From: Roseicyclus mahoneyensis
GTDB taxonomy: Bacteria > Pseudomonadota > Alphaproteobacteria > Rhodobacterales > Rhodobacteraceae
Direction of reading: 5' to 3'
DNA: 64,000 bases
NCBI RefSeq assembly: GCF_003148775.1
Contig: NZ_QGGW01000006.1
Span: 1 to 64,000 of the forward strand
The notes under the pieces are model-generated. The model made no database searches, had not been told where the DNA came from, and was given only the letters and a program-made list of their open reading frames with translations. Position 1 is the stretch's first letter. Each line of letters opens with the position of its first letter. The position numbers and the translations under genes were made by a program. This document shows, one piece after another, positions 48,670 to 58,951 of this stretch.

Positions 48670-49974
48670 CTAACTTTCGCGGAAGGCGCGGGCGAAATAG
48701 ACGCGCAGTGGCTCGACCAGATAGGCCAGCGGTGTGCGGTCTTGCGTGCGGATGAAGGCCTCCACCGGCATGCCGGGCACCAGTTGACGGTCGCCCAACA
48801 ACGCAATCTGGCCTTCGCCAAGAACGATCTCGGCGCGGTAGAAGCTGACGCCGGTCGCCTCGTCGGTGAAGGCATCGGCCGAGACTTGCGCGACCGTTCC
48901 GGTGAGGTCGGGAATGTTGCGCAGGTCGAAGGCGGGAAAGCGCAGCGTCACCACCTGCCCCACGAAGACTTCGTCCACCGAAATCGCGGGCACCCGCGCG
49001 GTTATGATCAGCGGCCGCCCCTCGGGTACCAGAAAGGCCACGGGATCTGCCGCGCGCACGACCGCCTGCGGGCCGAACACCGCAAGCCCGATGATGCGCC
49101 CCGCGACCGGCGCGCGAAGGTCCAGATCGGCAAAGCGCCGTTCCAAATCGGCGACGCGCTGGCGCAACTCCTCTTCGTTCACGCGGATCTCGCGCAATTC
49201 GGCGATGGCCTCCTCGCGGCGCATGCTGAAAAGCTGCAGGATCGTAAGCTCGGTCTCGATCACGCGCTCGGCCGCCTCGGCCTTGCGCGCCTCCAGTTCG
49301 CCCAAAGATCCGCGCAGCTGCGCCGCGTCGCGCCGCAGACGCAAGATTGGATCGACCTGGATCAGGCCCCGATCCAGCAGGTCCTGCTGGCGCGCCAGAT
49401 CGGCCTCGACCAGCTCCAGCTGTTCGGTCAGCGCGCGTTCTTGCGCCTCGAGCGCGTCGATCTGCGCCTCGATCTGGGTCACGCGCCCCTCGAGCCGCGC
49501 CGCCTCGGCCGACAGGCTTTCGGCGCGCGCCTCGAAGAGGTTGGTCTGCCCTGCCAGGAGATCGGCCAGATCGGCGTCAATCGCGGCCTCCGCGATCACA
49601 TCGGCGGGAAAGGCGATCTCCGCCGCGCCATCGCGCTCGGCCTCCAGCCTTGCGCGGCGCACGCGCACCTCGAAGAACTGGCCGCGCGCGACGGCCAGAT
49701 CGCGCGTCAAGAGCCCGGGTTCCAGACGCAAGACAATGTCGCCCGCCATGATCCGGTCGCCTTCGCCGACCATGACCTCGGCGACGCGCCCGCCGTCGGG
49801 ATGCTGGATCGCCTGCCTGTTCCGCTCCACCTCGATGCGGCCCGAGGCTACGACAGCCCCCGCCAGCTGGCTGGTCACGGACCAGACGCCGAAACCCGCG
49901 ATCAAGATGGCAAGCGCGAGAGATCCGATCAGCAGCGGGGCCCGGACGGACCAAGCGCGCGACGGATCGCTCAT
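48670..49974 (-). CDS. Type I secretion membrane-fusion protein (HlyD family)
   Basis: 434 residues. One N-terminal transmembrane helix (LLIGSLALAILIAGFGVWSV), a lipoyl-like half (VVASGRIEVERNRQAIQHPDGGRVAEV), a long alpha-helical hairpin (about residues 120-285, rich in Glu/Arg/Leu) and the second lipoyl/beta-barrel part (DLRAPVAGRIIGLAVFGPQAVVRAADPVAFLVPEG). PrtE/LipD-like. ATG 49974 overlaps the ABC stop (ATGA). Bridges the inner-membrane ABC exporter to a TolC-type channel. Confidence 0.92.
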   Translation of the reverse strand: MSDPSRAWSVRAPLLIGSLALAILIAGFGVWSVTSQLAGAVVASGRIEVERNRQAIQHPDGGRVAEVMVGEGDRIMAGDIVLRLEPGLLTRDLAVARGQFFEVRVRRARLEAERDGAAEIAFPADVIAEAAIDADLADLLAGQTNLFEARAESLSAEAARLEGRVTQIEAQIDALEAQERALTEQLELVEADLARQQDLLDRGLIQVDPILRLRRDAAQLRGSLGELEARKAEAAERVIETELTILQLFSMRREEAIAELREIRVNEEELRQRVADLERRFADLDLRAPVAGRIIGLAVFGPQAVVRAADPVAFLVPEGRPLIITARVPAISVDEVFVGQVVTLRFPAFDLRNIPDLTGTVAQVSADAFTDEATGVSFYRAEIVLGEGQIALLGDRQLVPGMPVEAFIRTQDRTPLAYLVEPLRVYFARAFRES

Positions 49975-51695
49975 GCCACACCGCCCTGCGCCACGCCGGC
50001 GCTTTTGATGTCGGTGTAGTTGGTCACGGTCTTTGCCAGAACCTCGGCCGTGGGTCCGAACATCGACGGCAGCCCGCCCGACAGCACCAGAAGCTGTTCG
50101 CATTCGCGGATCGCGGCGGGCCTGTGCGCCATGATCAGCACCGCGCGCCCATCGGCCTTGATTGCCTTGATCGCAGCGTTCAGTGCGATGGAGCCGTCGT
50201 TGTCCAGCGCGGAATTCGGCTCGTCCAACACCAGAAGGACCGGATCGTCATACAGCGCCCGGGCCAGACCGATGCGCTGGATCTGGCCACCCGACAGCCG
50301 CGCACCAAGCCCGGAGACGCGGGTCTCGTAGCCGTCGGGCAGATCGAGGATCATATCATGGGCCGCCGCCGCGCGGGCGGCCGCCACGACCTTGTCGGTA
50401 TTAGGCGCGGGATCCAGCCGGGCGATGTTCTCGGCAATGGTGCCATCGAACAGGGTCACCGATTGCGGCAGGTATCCGATCACCCGGCCAAGCGCATCGG
50501 GCTCGTATTGATCGAGCGTCGCCCCATCCAGCCGGATCTGCCCCGCCGCAGGCAGCCAGACCGAGGTGATGGCGCGCGCCAGCGTCGACTTGCCCGAGCC
50601 GGAGGGACCGATGACACCCACGGCCTGTCCCGGCTCGATCCGGAAACTGACACCGCGCAGGGTCGGCACACGCGCACCGGGCGGGGCGACGGCCAGCTGG
50701 CTTACCTCCAACCGGGCGCGGGGGCGCGGCAGAGGCATGCGCGGCGCGGCCTCGGGCACCTCGGTCAGAAGCATCCGCAGCCGCGTCCAGGCCTGGCCCG
50801 CCTCGGCGATGGTGCTCCATTGGCCGATCGCCAGTTCAACCGGTGCCAGCGCCCGGCCCATCAGGATCGAGGCGGCAATCATCGCGCCCGCCGTCATTTG
50901 AGCCTGCAACACCAGATAGGCCCCAAGGCCCAGGATCGCCGATTGCAAGAACAGCCGCAGCGTCTTGGTCACAGTGGTGAAACCGCCAACCAGATCCGAG
51001 GCGCGCATCCCCTCGCCCAGGGCGATGGCGCGTTGACGTCGCCACCGCGCAAAGGCGGCATCGCCCATGCCAAGCGCGCGGATCAACTCAGCCTCCGACT
51101 GCATTTCACCGGCCATGTGATCAGCTCGTTGCGAGGCAGCGCCGGTCCGTTCTATGGGCGCACGGCTGAGGATACGGTTGGCCATCGTGATGAGGATCAA
51201 GACCACAGCGCCAGCCGTGGCAAGCCATCCCAGCCAAGGGTGAAACAGAAAGATCGCACCCAGAAACAGAGGCGTCCAGGGCACGTCGAAGATCGCCATG
51301 AACACCGGCGAAGCGGTCAGCCGCTGCACAGCCGCCAGATCCTGCAAGCCGCCTTGTTGCTGGCCGCTGTGCTGCGCCCGGGCCAATGCGGCGCGGAAGA
51401 CGCGTGCGTCCAGACCCTCTTGCAGCCGGGCCCCGTAGCGGGCGGCGACACGAGCGCGGGCAAAATCGATGACGCCCATCATCAGGAACAAGAACGCAAT
51501 CAGCACAGTCAGAGCGACCAAGGTTTCCTCGGACCCCGACCCCAAAACGCGGTCGTAGACCTGCAGCATGTAGATCGGCCCGGTCAACATCAGCAGGTTC
51601 ACCACCATGCTGAACCCCGCAATCGACCATAATAGCCACGCATTGCGCCGCCTGAACCGGGTCAGGTCGTCAGGGGCTGTTGTCTTGCGCGTCAT
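49971..51695 (-). CDS. Type I secretion ABC permease/ATPase (PrtD family)
   Basis: 574 residues: six-helix membrane domain (about 20-300) and an ATPase domain with Walker A GVIGPSGSGKSTLA, signature LSGGQIQRIGLARALYDD, Walker B LVLDEPNSALD and the switch His in IMAHRPAA. No N-terminal C39 peptidase, so substrates keep a C-terminal signal (RTX, protease or lipase type). ATG 51695 is preferred to 51707, whose RBS would be adjacent to the codon. No RTX substrate gene lies in the window. Confidence 0.93.
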   Translation of the reverse strand: MTRKTTAPDDLTRFRRRNAWLLWSIAGFSMVVNLLMLTGPIYMLQVYDRVLGSGSEETLVALTVLIAFLFLMMGVIDFARARVAARYGARLQEGLDARVFRAALARAQHSGQQQGGLQDLAAVQRLTASPVFMAIFDVPWTPLFLGAIFLFHPWLGWLATAGAVVLILITMANRILSRAPIERTGAASQRADHMAGEMQSEAELIRALGMGDAAFARWRRQRAIALGEGMRASDLVGGFTTVTKTLRLFLQSAILGLGAYLVLQAQMTAGAMIAASILMGRALAPVELAIGQWSTIAEAGQAWTRLRMLLTEVPEAAPRMPLPRPRARLEVSQLAVAPPGARVPTLRGVSFRIEPGQAVGVIGPSGSGKSTLARAITSVWLPAAGQIRLDGATLDQYEPDALGRVIGYLPQSVTLFDGTIAENIARLDPAPNTDKVVAAARAAAAHDMILDLPDGYETRVSGLGARLSGGQIQRIGLARALYDDPVLLVLDEPNSALDNDGSIALNAAIKAIKADGRAVLIMAHRPAAIRECEQLLVLSGGLPSMFGPTAEVLAKTVTNYTDIKSAGVAQGGVA

Positions 51696-51872
51696 GTCGC
51701 CTGCCATCCTCGTTCGGGGATTTCCGGGGGCGGTGCCCTTGACACGTCCCTATCCCTGACCGTTTAACAAAAGCCACACCCCTCTGCCTAGGTTGTGATT
51801 CACTCCCTTTCATTTGGGGCCCGGGCAGCTAGCTATACGCTAATACATCTTTGACCGACCGGGATACTGCCC

Positions 51873-52682
51873 TTGCCCAGCGCCCTATTCAATCGCCTCG
51901 CGGCAGGCTTGACCGGACTTGCGCTGTGCGTCGGGCTGGCCGCGTGCGGGCCGGCAGCCCTGCCGCCCGGCGACAGCATCGTCGACGCGGATGAGGCGCA
52001 AAACAGAGCCGTGCACCGGTTCAACCTTGCGCTCGATCAGTCTTTGGTCGGACCTGCATCGCGGGGCTACGGGTCGACCGTGCCGGACCCCGTGCGTCAA
52101 GGGGTGGACAATGTCGCCTCGAACCTTGCGCAGCCCTCCTACGTGCTGAACAACATCTTGCAGTTCCGGCTGGGTCAGGCCACGCACAATACCCTGCGCT
52201 TCGTGGTGAATTCCACCATTGGGCTGGGCGGCATCCTAGATCCCGCCACCGCCATCGGCCTTGACGCGCGCGAAACCGATTTCGGCGAGACGCTGCATAT
52301 CTATGGCGCGCCCGAGGGCGATTTCGTGATGTTGCCGGTCTTTGGCCCGTCTACCACCCGCGACACCGTTGGCCTCGTTGTCGATATAGCCACCAATCCT
52401 GTGCGCCACCTCCTGCCCGCCCCGGAAAGCCGCTATGTCACCGTGGCAGAGGTGCTTGACCGCTTCGGCGACCGCTACGAGCTTGATGGCACGTTCGAGA
52501 GCATTCTGTACGAAAGCGCCGACAGCTATGCACAGCTGCGCTCTCTTTATCTGCAGAACCGCCGGTTCGAGCTTGGCGGCCCGGTGTTGAGCTTTGATCC
52601 GGGTGCGGCAGCAGGCAACAATATCGGCGACCCCTATTCAGATCCCTACTCGGACCCCTATATTAATGCCTATGCTCCTTGA
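51873..52682 (+). CDS. mlaA: Outer-membrane phospholipid-asymmetry lipoprotein MlaA
   Basis: 269 residues from a TTG start (no ATG fits). Lipobox LCVGLAAC. Family core: AVHRFNLALDQSL, NNILQFRLGQATHNTLRFVVNSTIGLGG and FGETLHIYGAPEGDFVMLPVFGPSTTRDT. It forms an outer-membrane channel that removes mislocalised phospholipids. The C-terminus ends in a DPYSDPYSDPYINAYAP repeat. It overlaps mlaC by 11 bases. Confidence 0.93.
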   Translation: MPSALFNRLAAGLTGLALCVGLAACGPAALPPGDSIVDADEAQNRAVHRFNLALDQSLVGPASRGYGSTVPDPVRQGVDNVASNLAQPSYVLNNILQFRLGQATHNTLRFVVNSTIGLGGILDPATAIGLDARETDFGETLHIYGAPEGDFVMLPVFGPSTTRDTVGLVVDIATNPVRHLLPAPESRYVTVAEVLDRFGDRYELDGTFESILYESADSYAQLRSLYLQNRRFELGGPVLSFDPGAAAGNNIGDPYSDPYSDPYINAYAP

Positions 52683-53283
52683 TCCTCGTCCTTCCCGCAG
52701 AACTTTCCTGACCGCCGGCACTGTCGCACTGACGGCGCTTTTCGTGCCGCGCGGTGCTGTCGCGCTGACGCCCGCATTGGCGACGGGGCTTGTGGAACAG
52801 GTCGCCACCGAGATCACGCGGATCATCAATTCGGGCCGGTCGGAATCGGCCATGATCAGCGACTTTGACACCATGATGGGCCGTTACGCCGACATGCCCA
52901 CGATCGCGCAATCCGTGCTTGGCCCGGCCGCGCGTTCGGCCAGCCCGGGACAGATTTCCGCCTTCGGCGATGCCTTCCGAGGCTATATGGCCCGCAAATA
53001 CGGGCGTCGTTTCCGCGAATTCATCGGCGGCACGGTGAACGTCGGCGGTGCACAGGACCAAGGGCGTTTCGTCGAGGTCATCTCGACCGTGAACCTGCGC
53101 GGAACAGCCCCGTTCGAGGTCCGTTTCCGGGTCTGGGACAGGTCGGGAAGCGCACTTTTCATCGACATGCTGATCGAAGGCGTATCGCTGGTCATCTCGG
53201 AACGCGCGGAAATCGGCGCGATCCTTGATCGTAACGGCGGCTCGGTCGACGCGACGATCCAGACGCTGCGCGGCATGGGCTGA
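52672..53283 (+). CDS. mlaC: Periplasmic phospholipid-shuttle protein MlaC
   Basis: 203 residues of the MlaC/Ttg2D family. A Tat-like signal PSRRTFLTAGTVALTALFVPRGAVA precedes a helical start (LVEQVATEITRIINSG); the core AFGDAFRGYMARKYGRRFREF and VSTVNLRGTAPFEVRFRVWDRSG... follow. Carries lipids between MlaA and the inner-membrane MlaFEDB complex, which is not in the window. ATG 52672 or 52666 is possible. Confidence 0.93.
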   Translation: MLLDPRPSRRTFLTAGTVALTALFVPRGAVALTPALATGLVEQVATEITRIINSGRSESAMISDFDTMMGRYADMPTIAQSVLGPAARSASPGQISAFGDAFRGYMARKYGRRFREFIGGTVNVGGAQDQGRFVEVISTVNLRGTAPFEVRFRVWDRSGSALFIDMLIEGVSLVISERAEIGAILDRNGGSVDATIQTLRGMG

Positions 53284-53297
53284 CCGGCGCAGCCCGC

Positions 53298-53864
53298 GTG
53301 ACCGATCTTTTGCTCGACACAAGGTCCGGCCTGCCCGAGGCGCTGAGGGTTCTGTTGCGCGACTATCCGCGCGAGGGCTGGCAGACCGATCCCGGCTTTC
53401 ACGGACTGGTCAGCTTCTGGCTGGAGCGGCACATGATGTTCCGGCAATTGATGGCACGCATGACGTCGGACACACAGGGCTTCCTTGACGGCACACAAGA
53501 CCCGCGCGTTTTTGCGCAAGGGATCGGGCGGTTCGGCGGACTGTTCGTCAACCAGTTGCACGGCCATCACCAGATCGAAGACCATCATTATTTCCCGATC
53601 CTGCGCAGCCGTGAGGCACGGATCGAACGCGGCTTCGACCTGCTGGACACGGATCATCATGCGCTGGACGGCATACTTGCGCGCTTTGTCGATCAGGCAA
53701 ATGCCGCGATCCGGGGCGCGGCCGGGCCTGACCCGCGGGTGGCCGCCGGACGGCTTCTGACCGGTTTGACGGATCTGGAACGGCTGATCGACCGACACCT
53801 GACCGACGAGGAAGACCTGATCGTGCCGGTCATCTTGCGCGACGGGCCGGACGGGCTGGGCTGA
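53298..53864 (+). CDS. Hemerythrin-like (HHE) domain protein
   Basis: 188 residues from GTG 53298. Four-helix-bundle pattern with metal-site candidates WLERHMMF, HGHHQIEDHHYFP, DTDHHALDGI and RHLTDEEDLIVP (H-HxxxE-type spacing). Binds a di-iron or oxygen species; it could sense oxygen or nitric oxide. Fifteen bases after mlaC, so read through from it. Bidirectional terminators follow. Confidence 0.87.
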   Translation: MTDLLLDTRSGLPEALRVLLRDYPREGWQTDPGFHGLVSFWLERHMMFRQLMARMTSDTQGFLDGTQDPRVFAQGIGRFGGLFVNQLHGHHQIEDHHYFPILRSREARIERGFDLLDTDHHALDGILARFVDQANAAIRGAAGPDPRVAAGRLLTGLTDLERLIDRHLTDEEDLIVPVILRDGPDGLG

Positions 53865-53904
53865 AGCGCAAGCCGCTTGCACCCGTCACCGACAGACAAA
53901 AAGA

Positions 53905-54001
53905 CCCCCCGGCGGGACATCCGGGGGGCAAGTTTTCGGGAGGGGACAGATAGGGTCGGGCGCCCGGCCGGTTTGGGACCTGTGACTTTGGCCGGGCGCC
54001 C
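53905..54001. terminator. Two hairpins between hemerythrin and curlin genes
   Basis: CCCCCCGG/CCGGGGGG (53905-53912 with 53921-53928) has TTTT on the plus side and, on the minus side, TTTTTGTCT, so it can stop both transcripts. A second 12-bp stem GGGCGCCCGGCC/GGCCGGGCGCCC (53958-53969 with 53990-54001) lies nearer the curlin stop. Confidence 0.7.
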
Positions 54002-54017
54002 TTTCCGGCTTCAACGC

Positions 54018-54425
54018 TCAGTCGAAGCCGAACTGGAAGGTCAGACCTGACTGACCGTTGCTGGACTGCACGACATTGGCGTTCGCGCCGTTGCCATACT
54101 GAAAGATGCCGTGGCTCTGGCCGTGCCCTTGCTGGTCGAGCATGGCGGAATGGCCGTTGCCGTCTTGGTGAATGACACCGATCGAGCCGCCCCCGGCTAC
54201 CTGCCGGATGGCCGCGCCGTTGAGCGAGCCGTCCTGATGGACAAAGGCCCCGCTCTCCACGCCGCGGTGGATCTGGTAGAGGGTCAGACCGGCGCGGATC
54301 GCGTTGGCTTCCCGGGCGTTGGAGGCATTCACCGTAAAGCTGAACATGCCGTTGGCGGCAGCCGGCAATCCGGCGAAGACGGTGGTGGCGACGAGGGCGG
54401 CGGCGGTAAGGGTTTTGCGGAACAT
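54018..54425 (-). CDS. Curlin-repeat protein (CsgA/CsgB-like)
   Basis: 135 residues. Signal peptide MFRKTLTAAALVATTVFAGLPAAA, then a Gln/Asn/Gly/Ser-rich part with curlin-type units (GSIGVIHQDGNGHSAMLDQ; GHGQSHGIFQYGNGANANVVQ; SNGQSGLTFQFGFD). The short repeat set and final aromatic FQFGFD suggest a nucleator-like or minor curlin. ATG 54425 behind AAAGGA; an in-frame TTG at 54443 is less likely. Third gene of the csg operon. Confidence 0.85.
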   Translation of the reverse strand: MFRKTLTAAALVATTVFAGLPAAANGMFSFTVNASNAREANAIRAGLTLYQIHRGVESGAFVHQDGSLNGAAIRQVAGGGSIGVIHQDGNGHSAMLDQQGHGQSHGIFQYGNGANANVVQSSNGQSGLTFQFGFD

Positions 54426-54497
54426 GGCAGTGATCCTTTGCAAATCAGGGTTATGGGAACGGGATCGGTCAAAAGGGGTTGCGGGGGCACCGCCCGG

Positions 54498-54869
54498 TCA
54501 GAGATCGACCGGGCAGCGGATGGTGCGACCGTCGGCATCAAGCGTCAGGTCGATCTCGAGACCCGAGGCGGGGCCGTTCATCGTGACGCGGCCAAGGCGT
54601 TCGGTCTCACCGGGGCGGAGCGCAAAGGGCCCGCCTTGGTTCATCAGCATGCCGCCACGGGCGACACGCAGGTGGTAGCTGCCCGACAGGGCCTCGGTGG
54701 TCGTGACGACACCCTCGACGGTCAGCATGCCGCCGCGCGAGGTCACATCGACCGTGCAGGCCAGCGGGCCCGATGCCGTCCCGGCGGTGTCGGCCGCGAT
54801 GGCAGTGCAGCCAAGGGCAAGGGCGGTCAGCGCCGTGCCAAGAGCCATCTTGGGGGTAACAAAGGTCAT
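54498..54869 (-). CDS. csgH: Curli assembly chaperone CsgH
   Basis: 123 residues. Signal peptide MTFVTPKMALGTALTALALG ... AIAA, then LACTVDVTSRGGMLTVEGVV ... SGSYHLRVARGGMLMNQGGPFALRPGETERLG and a terminal IRCPVDL. Two cysteines (in LACTV and IRCPV) could pair. CsgH is the alphaproteobacterial periplasmic inhibitor that stops curlin aggregating before export; the size, immunoglobulin-like pattern and placement between two curlin genes fit. GGAAAGGA precedes ATG 54869. Confidence 0.88.
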   Translation of the reverse strand: MTFVTPKMALGTALTALALGCTAIAADTAGTASGPLACTVDVTSRGGMLTVEGVVTTTEALSGSYHLRVARGGMLMNQGGPFALRPGETERLGRVTMNGPASGLEIDLTLDADGRTIRCPVDL

Positions 54870-54940
54870 GGTCTCGGTCCTTTCCGGGATCGGAGGAGGG
54901 GCACAGGGCGGGATTTGTCCCGCCCCGAGGGGCGCTTGTC

Positions 54941-55378
54941 TCAGTTCTGGATGATCAGGGTGACGTTGCCGCTGCCGTAGGACTGGGCGGTGGCCGAGTT
55001 GCCGTTGCCGACCTGGATCACGCCGACCGCGTTGCCGTGACCGCCGCTGTGGACATTGGCGGTGTTGTTGGCCCCGAACTGTGCCACGCCATTGGCGTTG
55101 CCCCAGCCCGACTGGGTCGAGTTCACATGGTTGTTCCAGCCCTGCTGACCGACCGCCGTGGTGTTCCACGCGCCATCCGTGGTCGAGATCGTGGTGTTGC
55201 CCCAACCGTTCTGAATGACGGACGTGCCGTTGCAGAAGCCGCTCTGGTTGATGCCGATGCCGTTCCCGCCGCCCCACTGTTCCGTGTAGGCGGTGTTGCA
55301 GGTGGCCAGCGCCGGGGCCGACAGGGTGATGACGAGCGCGGTGGCGGCGGCGGCGGTCTTGAAGAGGGAAATGGTCAT
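54941..55378 (-). CDS. Major curlin-repeat protein (CsgA-like)
   Basis: 145 residues. Signal peptide MTISLFKTAAAATALVITLSAPALA, then about five imperfect repeats with the curlin motif (GIGINQSGFCNGTSVIQ; GNTTISTTDGAWNTTAVGQQ; WNNHVNSTQSGWGNANGVAQ; FGANNTANVHSGGHGNAVGVIQ; NGNSATAQSYGSGNVTLIIQ). Two cysteines near the mature N-terminus are unusual for an amyloid subunit. First gene of the csg operon; upstream lies a control region with a 17-base dyad. Confidence 0.87.
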   Translation of the reverse strand: MTISLFKTAAAATALVITLSAPALATCNTAYTEQWGGGNGIGINQSGFCNGTSVIQNGWGNTTISTTDGAWNTTAVGQQGWNNHVNSTQSGWGNANGVAQFGANNTANVHSGGHGNAVGVIQVGNGNSATAQSYGSGNVTLIIQN

Positions 55379-55761
55379 TGTCTTGGTCCTTTGGGTTGAA
55401 TGTTCAGGTCAGGTCTATGTGTCGTTCGGTGTGTGCGGCCCCTTGGGGTGTGTGCCCCGTGAGCCGATGACCAAACCTTGGCCGAGGTGCCCGATGTCAG
55501 ACAATTTCCGCGAAAAGACAGGCGATGACAGCCGGATGTTATCCGATGTCATCGGATTAAGAATTTGATTTTATATGGTTTTATTTTCCGCAACGCCGCC
55601 GTCTGCGCGGGCCGTCGCGGCGGCGATAACGGCCCGTCGCCGGTGTGTCAGCGCCATGTTATCGGCCTGCACGAGGCCATGGTAAGGGCACCCTTACCTT
55701 TGGTCGGAGGGATCGCGTCAATGGTCTGGGCGCAACGAATCAACCCGCGGCCCGAAGGGCG
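55379..55761. promoter_or_regulatory. Curli operon control region
   Basis: About 380 bases without a credible gene. An AT-rich stretch at 55555-55590 contrasts with the GC-rich surroundings. A dyad ATCCGATG-T-CATCGGAT spans 55541-55557, with a related half site GGATGT/TATCCG just before it. Likely binding site for a biofilm regulator; a short plus-strand frame here is not convincing. Confidence 0.55.
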
Positions 55762-55786
55762 AAAGGTGCGCCTGTCACGGCGCACC
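55762..55786 (-). terminator. Terminator of gyrB
   Basis: On the minus strand GGTGCGCC and GGCGCACC (8 bp, 6-base loop) are followed by TTTCG, 11 bases after the gyrB stop. Confidence 0.6.
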
Positions 55787-55797
55787 ACGGGCGCTGC

Positions 55798-58245
<2,448 letters not shown>

Positions 58246-58330
58246 TTATACCCCCCGCGACGGGGAATGTCACGTCGCAGACACAAGATTTAGGCGTTGA
58301 GACACACCCGCCCCCGAACCGCTTGCGCCT

Positions 58331-58951
58331 TCAGACAAAGGGGATCGCCACGCCCACCCCGATCAGCAACACGCCCGAGCCGATGTTGAGCCTGCGGATC
58401 GCCTGCGGGCTTTGCAACAGCCGCCGCGCCCGGTCGAGAAACAGCGCAAGCCCAAGGTTGCCGATCAGCGGCACCACCGCCGAAATCGCAAGGATCGCGG
58501 CAATATCGGGGGCCGTGACCCGCGTCAGGTCAAAGAAACCGGGCAGGAACCCCATGTAGAACAAGATCGCCTTGGGGTTGCCGATCACCGCCGCCACACC
58601 GACCGAGAACCCCGGCCAAAGGCCCGGGCGGGTCATTCGGCTGTCGGTGCCGGGGGTCTTGGCAGGTGCGCGGAACAGGAGGAGGCCCATCACGATGAAC
58701 ACCCCCGCCGCGATCCAGCGCATCACCGCCAACGCGTCGCCATAGAGCGACAGCACCCAGGCCAGCCCCAGGATCGCGCAAAGCGGCCAGATCAGATCGC
58801 CCAACGCCACGCCCACCGCCAGCGGCCAGGCACCCGCCATGCCGCCCGACAGCGCGCGCGCCGTCAGCGCGACCCAGACCGGGCCCGGAATGACCCAGAG
58901 CCCCGCCATGGCGGCGGCGTAAAGCGCCAGTTGGTCGAAGGTGACGGTCAT
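58331..58951 (-). CDS. LysE/RhtB-family exporter
   Basis: 206 residues, six hydrophobic segments. The family start is seen in LYAAAMAGLWVIPGPVWVALTARALSGG, with the middle block GFSVGVAAVIGNPKAILFYMGFLPGF. Exports amino acids or similar small molecules. ATG 58951 overlaps the recF stop (ATGA), so it is translationally coupled to a replication-repair gene. The substrate is not predictable. Confidence 0.92.
   Translation of the reverse strand: MTVTFDQLALYAAAMAGLWVIPGPVWVALTARALSGGMAGAWPLAVGVALGDLIWPLCAILGLAWVLSLYGDALAVMRWIAAGVFIVMGLLLFRAPAKTPGTDSRMTRPGLWPGFSVGVAAVIGNPKAILFYMGFLPGFFDLTRVTAPDIAAILAISAVVPLIGNLGLALFLDRARRLLQSPQAIRRLNIGSGVLLIGVGVAIPFV

Noticed and set aside
47077..50019. A 980-codon plus-strand frame across the GDPD, RidA and HlyD genes
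   Set aside because: Spans three clear minus-strand genes and their gaps; typical high-GC antisense frame.
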